Shown: in pieces, positions 60,278 through 64,000 of the stretch
Layout: each line of letters opens with the position of its first letter
Position numbering within the stretch: position 1 is the first letter of the stretch
The notes under the pieces: generated by a model
Seen by the model: the letters and a program-made list of their open reading frames with translations, nothing else
Database searches by the model: none
What the model was told of the DNA's origin: nothing
Program-made: the position numbers and the translations under genes
Assembly (NCBI RefSeq): GCF_000428985.1
Contig: NZ_AUAZ01000014.1
Location: 1-64,000 of the forward strand
Source of the DNA: Marinobacterium litorale DSM 23545
GTDB lineage: Bacteria; Pseudomonadota; Gammaproteobacteria; Pseudomonadales; Balneatricaceae
Length of the DNA: 64,000 nucleotides
Direction of reading: 5' to 3'

Positions 60278-60565
60278 ATGTCGAATGAAGGATACCACGA
60301 GCCCATTGATGAGCTGTCCGATGAAACCCGGGATATGCACCGTGCCATTGTCTCATTGATGGAGGAGCTGGAAGCGGTTGATTGGTATAACCAGCGCATG
60401 GATGCCTGTAAGGATCCAGAACTCAAGGCGATCCTCAAGCACAACCGTGATGAGGAGAAAGAGCACGCGGCGATGGTGCTTGAGTGGATTCGGCGTCGAG
60501 ATTCAAAGTTTGATGAGGAGCTGCGTGACTATCTGTTTACCGATAAACCGATAGCGCACGATTAA
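60278..60565 (+). CDS. encapsulated-ferritin-type protein (EncFtn family), no targeting tail
   Basis: This 95-aa two-helix protein closely resembles encapsulated ferritin EncFtn of Rhodospirillum rubrum: HRAIVSLMEELEAVDWYNQR, HNRDEEKEHAAM, LEWIRRRD, LFTDKPI. The di-iron and entry residues correspond to E30, E32, W36, Y37, E60 and H63. EncFtn oxidises ferrous iron at a dimer interface and needs an encapsulin shell to store iron. No encapsulin gene is next to it, and the C-terminus (...PIAHD) ends without a targeting peptide such as LTVGSL. AAAGGAGATCCGTA precedes the ATG. A perfect terminator follows, so it is monocistronic. Confidence 0.9.
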   Translation: MSNEGYHEPIDELSDETRDMHRAIVSLMEELEAVDWYNQRMDACKDPELKAILKHNRDEEKEHAAMVLEWIRRRDSKFDEELRDYLFTDKPIAHD

Positions 60566-60581
60566 AACATCAGAGCGAGAT

Positions 60582-60611
60582 AAAAATACCCGGCAATTGC
60601 CGGGTATTTTT
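60582..60611. terminator. perfect bidirectional terminator between EncFtn and aroQ
   Basis: A 30-nt perfect palindrome: each 15-nt arm has an A5 or T5 end and a core GCCGGG/CCCGGC. It ends both the ferritin gene and the convergent TRAP-aroQ operon. Confidence 0.92.
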
Positions 60612-60631
60612 GGTTATGCGCGCGGGATTGA

Positions 60632-61066
60632 TTAGTCGGCAAAATAGTCCAGCGCCATTACATAGCCGAGCGTCCCCATACCGGCGATGATTCCCTCCGC
60701 CCGCATGGATACGTAAGAGTGGTGGCGAAAGGCCTCACGCTTATGGATGTTAGAAATATGCACCTCGACAACGGGATTGTCGAAGGTGTTCAACGCGTCG
60801 AGGATGGCGACTGATGTGTGGGTGTAGGCCGCCGGGTTAATGATAATCCCTGCTGCCTTATCACGCGCCTCGTGGATTTTTTCGACGAGGGCGCCCTCAT
60901 AGTTGCTCTGGAAAAATTCGATTTCCAGCCCTAGTCCCCGCGCTTTCTCCACCATCCGCGCTTCCACGTCAGCCAGTGTCTCGTGACCGTAGATTTCCGG
61001 CTGTCGTTTACCCAGCAGATTCAGGTTGGGGCCATTAAGAACATAAATTGTTTTGCTCAAGCGCAT
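60632..61066 (-). CDS. aroQ: type II 3-dehydroquinate dehydratase
   Basis: AroQ interconverts 3-dehydroquinate and 3-dehydroshikimate. The 144-aa dodecameric type II enzyme shows [17 protein letters not shown] (catalytic arginine and tyrosine region), [12 protein letters not shown] and [18 protein letters not shown] (catalytic histidine). It is the last gene of a dctP-dctQ-dctM-aroQ operon with a 16-nt gap after dctM, instead of standing before accBC as in many gammaproteobacteria. This context suggests catabolic use (quinate or shikimate breakdown) rather than biosynthesis. Confidence 0.95.
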   Translation of the reverse strand: MRLSKTIYVLNGPNLNLLGKRQPEIYGHETLADVEARMVEKARGLGLEIEFFQSNYEGALVEKIHEARDKAAGIIINPAAYTHTSVAILDALNTFDNPVVEVHISNIHKREAFRHHSYVSMRAEGIIAGMGTLGYVMALDYFAD

Positions 61067-61082
61067 ATCTCCCTTCAGTCGA

Positions 61083-62351
61083 TCAATAGCCGAATAGTCG
61101 TGGCAGGAAGGTTACTGTTTCCGGGATAAACGTCACAATGCCCAGCACAATCAGTTCGACGATAAACAAAGGCATGATTCTACGCGAAATCGCCCCGACG
61201 CCCACATTGGCGATCGAGTTGGAAACGAACAGGCATATACCCATCGGCGGCGTCACCAGGCCAATCATCAGGTTAAAGATAACGACAATGCCAAAATGAA
61301 CCGGATCCAGACCCAGCTGCATGGCGATGGGATGCAGAATCGGAAGCAGAATCAGCATGGCGGCTATCCCTTCAAGGAACAGTCCAACAACGAGAAGAAT
61401 GACGTTAACGGCCAGCAGGAACATCCAGGGACTGGTGACTTCGGCCAGTACCATCTCACTGACTTTCTGGGGAACCTGTGAGAAGGTCAGCAGCCAGTTT
61501 GCGACGGAAATGACGCCAATGATGATCAGTATGACGGAGGAGTCACGCATGGCGCGGATAAATACGTTGGGCAGGGCACGCAGGTGCAGGCTTTTCAGGA
61601 CAAACATACCGGCGATCAGCGCGTAGCCGGCGGCCAGTGCGGCGGCCTCGGTTGGAGTCACAATACCGGTCAGGATCGATCCGACGATGAAGATCGGCAT
61701 GAACAGCGGTACCCAGGCATCCTTGAAGGCAATCATCCGCTCTTTGAAGGAAAGGCGTTCATGCATCGGCGCGTAGTGCGCCGCCTTGGCGCGGACATAC
61801 AGTGACAGGCCAATAGCCAGCAGGATACCGGGCGCGACACCTGCCAGAAACAGTGCCGGTACCGAAACACCGGACGTGATCAGTGCGTAGATGATGACTG
61901 GAATGCTGGGCGGAATCATCGGACCGATCACTGAAGAGGCTGCGGTTAATGCGGCCGCGAAGTCCCGGGGATAACCCTCTTTTTCCATCTCGGGAATAAA
62001 GATACGGCCCAGTGCAGAAGTATCAGCAACCGCGGAGCCTGAGAGGCCGGCAAAAATCACCGATGCCCAGATGTTGACCTGCGCAAGGCCCGCTTTCATA
62101 TGGCCGACACAGGCATTGGCAAAGCGGATGATGCGGCCCGTTATCCCGCTCTCGTTCATCAGCTCACCGGCCAGAACAAACAGAGGGATAGCCAGGATGG
62201 CGAAAGAGTCGAGGCCGGAGAATAACCGTTGGCCGACCAGGCTGACAGAAAACGGAGTTTGAGACAGGTAGCCCAGGACTGCTATCAGAATTGAAAAGGC
62301 AATTGGACTGCCAAGAATCAGCAGCGCCAGCAGAATCATAAAACCTAACAT
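61083..62351 (-). CDS. dctM: TRAP transporter large permease DctM
   Basis: This 422-aa inner-membrane subunit has about 12 transmembrane helices and the DctM family signatures, including [33 protein letters not shown] and [12 protein letters not shown]. Together with DctQ and the periplasmic DctP it imports an organic acid, driven by the sodium gradient. It starts 1 nt after the dctQ stop. The adjacent aroQ points to quinate or shikimate as substrate. Confidence 0.95.
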   Translation of the reverse strand: MLGFMILLALLILGSPIAFSILIAVLGYLSQTPFSVSLVGQRLFSGLDSFAILAIPLFVLAGELMNESGITGRIIRFANACVGHMKAGLAQVNIWASVIFAGLSGSAVADTSALGRIFIPEMEKEGYPRDFAAALTAASSVIGPMIPPSIPVIIYALITSGVSVPALFLAGVAPGILLAIGLSLYVRAKAAHYAPMHERLSFKERMIAFKDAWVPLFMPIFIVGSILTGIVTPTEAAALAAGYALIAGMFVLKSLHLRALPNVFIRAMRDSSVILIIIGVISVANWLLTFSQVPQKVSEMVLAEVTSPWMFLLAVNVILLVVGLFLEGIAAMLILLPILHPIAMQLGLDPVHFGIVVIFNLMIGLVTPPMGICLFVSNSIANVGVGAISRRIMPLFIVELIVLGIVTFIPETVTFLPRLFGY

Positions 62352-62352
62352 G

Positions 62353-62826
62353 TTAATCCTCGCTCTGGGCTGTCTTGGACTTCAGGTGATCGGGCAGCTT
62401 GATCAGCGCAGCAAGGACCAATCCGACACCGCCAACAATAATTGCCGACTGGAACGCGCTCATGGGTATGCCGGTGCCCGGCGCATCGATTCCGCCCCTT
62501 TTCATGACGAACAGGTAGCCGGACCAGGCCAGAACGCCACCGGTGCCCAGGGCTATCAGATCCAGCACCAGATCGAGCACACGGCGTATCGGTGCAGGAA
62601 CCCCTTTCTCGAGGAAACCAAACTTAATGTGTATATCTTCCATGTAGCACAGTACGGTGCCGAACATTGCACCGTATATCATGGCGTAGCGGGCGACCTC
62701 TTCACTCCATTGAATGGGGTAGTTGAACAGGTAGCGAGTCAGGCTGCTTATCAAAACGACGGCAAAAACGATGAAAAGCGAGCCCCCCGTCAACCAGGAC
62801 AGGAGCTTTGAGTACAGATCTTTCAT
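62353..62826 (-). CDS. dctQ: TRAP transporter small permease DctQ
   Basis: This 157-aa protein has four transmembrane helices with a conserved RYLFNYPIQWSEEVARYAM segment between helices 1 and 2 and a VGLVLAALIKLPDHL C-terminus. It forms the membrane complex with DctM. Gaps are 86 nt to dctP, holding an intercistronic hairpin, and 1 nt to dctM. Confidence 0.92.
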   Translation of the reverse strand: MKDLYSKLLSWLTGGSLFIVFAVVLISSLTRYLFNYPIQWSEEVARYAMIYGAMFGTVLCYMEDIHIKFGFLEKGVPAPIRRVLDLVLDLIALGTGGVLAWSGYLFVMKRGGIDAPGTGIPMSAFQSAIIVGGVGLVLAALIKLPDHLKSKTAQSED

Positions 62827-62855
62827 CGGGTTGTCCCAGATACAGGTAGGGTAGA

Positions 62856-62883
62856 AGTCACCGGGCCCTGCGGCCCGGTGACT
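62856..62883 (-). repeat. intercistronic hairpin between dctP and dctQ
   Basis: A perfect 12-bp GC-rich stem (AGTCACCGGGCC/GGCCCGGTGACT) with loop CTGC and no T run lies between the binding protein and permease genes. Such hairpins stabilise the upstream mRNA and allow more binding protein than permease to be made. Confidence 0.75.
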
Positions 62884-62912
62884 GGGTCTTGCTAGAGTAT
62901 AGTTGCGCTGGG

Positions 62913-63932
62913 TCAGTCGGCCATTGCGGCTTCAACCGCGCCCTGGGCTTTGTTGATCCAGGCTTCGTCGATCTCACCCTTGAGCCACTCGATCACCGGC
63001 GGCTGAGCGGCGCTGCGGAACTGTTCCAGCTGGTCGGCGGTGGGCGCGGTAATCTCCATACCTTCCTGAGCCAGCTTGGTCAGGCCTTCAGCGGAATTGA
63101 ATTGCTGAACGGCACGTCCCATAACCCCCGCAACCTTGGCGGCGCGATCAACGGTGGCGCGATCCTTATCGCTCAAGCCCTGATATACATCATCGTTGAT
63201 CACCAGGAAGTCGGTGCCATAGACGTGACCATCCAGGGTGATGTACTTCTGCATCTCGTAGAACTTGTTGTTGTAGATAACGCCGACCGGGTTTTCCTGG
63301 CCATCGACAACGCCGGTGGTCAGAGCCGACGGTACTTCCGGCCAGGAGATTGGTGTCGGCTGGCCACCCATCGCTTTAACCATTTCCACGTACAGCGGGG
63401 TGGTCATAACGCGAATCTTCAGACCTTCCAGATCTTTGGGTGTCTCGATCGGGCGCTTTGAGTTGGTGAAGTTACGGAAGCCGGTTTCGCCGTAAGCGAG
63501 AATACGCAGACCGGTTTTCTCGTAACAGTGCTGACTCAGCTCCTTACCGAACTCGCCGTCGAGAACCTCCCAGGCAACCGGAGCGGACGGGAACAGGTAG
63601 GGGGTCTCAAGCACTGACGCTTCCGGGCACAGCTTTGAGAACGGGCCGGAGACCATGGCCATGCTCAGTGTGCCATCCTGGGCAGACTGCAGCAGTTCGG
63701 TTTCACCGCCGAGCTGTCCGGCCGGGTAAACGTTAACTTCAATGCGGCCGCCAGACTCACCTTCAACCAGGTTCTTGAACACGGTCGCAGCAGCACCTTT
63801 TTTGGATGTGGTCCATTCCTGGGGATCCACGTGCGCAAGGGTCAGGGTAACGTCAGCAGCCTGAGCCTGGAGGGTTAAGGCTGCAGCAGCTGTTGCCAGG
63901 GCCGTGGTTATTTTTTTTGTCGAGAATTTCAT
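62913..63932 (-). CDS. dctP: TRAP transporter substrate-binding protein DctP
   Basis: This 339-aa periplasmic binding protein has a signal peptide (MKFSTKKITTALATAAAALT..., cleavage after LQAQA). The DctP pattern is GGRIEVNVYPAGQLG, RILAYGETGFRNFTNSKRPI (with the ligand arginine), and GVVDGQENPVGVIYNNKFYE. It captures an organic acid and hands it to DctQM. The ATG at 63932 follows AGAAGGAAACAGC, a good ribosome binding site. The first gene of the operon lies next to the window end, so the promoter lies at or beyond the last 68 nt. Those show nothing clear. Confidence 0.95.
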   Translation of the reverse strand: MKFSTKKITTALATAAAALTLQAQAADVTLTLAHVDPQEWTTSKKGAAATVFKNLVEGESGGRIEVNVYPAGQLGGETELLQSAQDGTLSMAMVSGPFSKLCPEASVLETPYLFPSAPVAWEVLDGEFGKELSQHCYEKTGLRILAYGETGFRNFTNSKRPIETPKDLEGLKIRVMTTPLYVEMVKAMGGQPTPISWPEVPSALTTGVVDGQENPVGVIYNNKFYEMQKYITLDGHVYGTDFLVINDDVYQGLSDKDRATVDRAAKVAGVMGRAVQQFNSAEGLTKLAQEGMEITAPTADQLEQFRSAAQPPVIEWLKGEIDEAWINKAQGAVEAAMAD

Positions 63933-64000
63933 GCTGTTTCCTTCTCTTCTTTGGGTCGTCGCTTCCATGGGGTTGGAGGCGCTACCGGTTTTTGTTGTAC

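Overview
The window reads as ordinary chromosome of a free-living, probably marine gammaproteobacterium. An Oceanospirillales or Marinobacterium-like lineage is my best guess; this is inference from gene content, not a database match. Supporting points are the rmf-pyrD-rlmKL neighbourhood typical of Pseudomonas relatives, PtsP, SlyD, HrpA, RlmKL, YeaC, Mqo, a small general porin, a TRAP transporter and c-di-GMP and chemotaxis genes. There is no phage, insertion sequence, CRISPR array or rRNA operon. Genes are dense on both strands, with many 1-14 nt stop/start overlaps.

Layout. 1-5.0 kb: 3' part of a tRNA-Asp, a PLP-dependent deaminase-like enzyme, then nadK, a metallophosphoesterase, a rhomboid protease, YeaC (DUF1315) and a DUF2797 protein. 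5.0-12.8 kb: pepN, a membrane protein with an AlbA_2 protein and a HAD phosphatase, a hemerythrin-like protein, riboflavin synthase, a TIGR01777 epimerase and a potassium channel. 12.8-20.8 kb: an orphan batD, DUF2835, pyrD, rmf, rlmKL, amtB behind a dense cluster of NtrC-like half sites, and slyD. 21-27.3 kb: an exported glutathione peroxidase, an FAD oxidoreductase, the MoxR-DUF58-transglutaminase operon and a YgjP-like metallopeptidase. 27.4-36 kb is a signalling block: a chemotaxis receptor, a twin-receiver regulator with a degenerate first receiver, a possible small RNA, ptsP, and a CBS-PAS-GGDEF-EAL protein coupled to a 73-aa protein.

36-48 kb: glutaredoxin, a YgiM-like protein, MscS, an SLC5/STAC protein without its kinase, an orphan yidD, mqo, PIN-PhoH, ppnN, and an 806-aa protein that is recognisably PutA but has lost the aldehyde dehydrogenase catalytic residues. 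48-56 kb: an M23 endopeptidase overlapping a bactofilin (a likely cell-shape pair), YafJ, an acyl-CoA ligase and hrpA. 56-64 kb: a highly expressed porin, an EF-hand protein, SelO, a stand-alone encapsulated-ferritin-type protein with no encapsulin, and a dctP-dctQ-dctM-aroQ operon that suggests uptake and breakdown of quinate or shikimate.

Most worth following up: the PutA-like pseudoenzyme, the ferritin of EncFtn type lacking an encapsulin and a targeting tail, the kinase-less SLC5-STAC protein, the TRAP-aroQ linkage, the small RNA candidate at 30.3-30.4 kb, and a 49-aa membrane protein with a perfect ribosome binding site at 35.7-35.9 kb.
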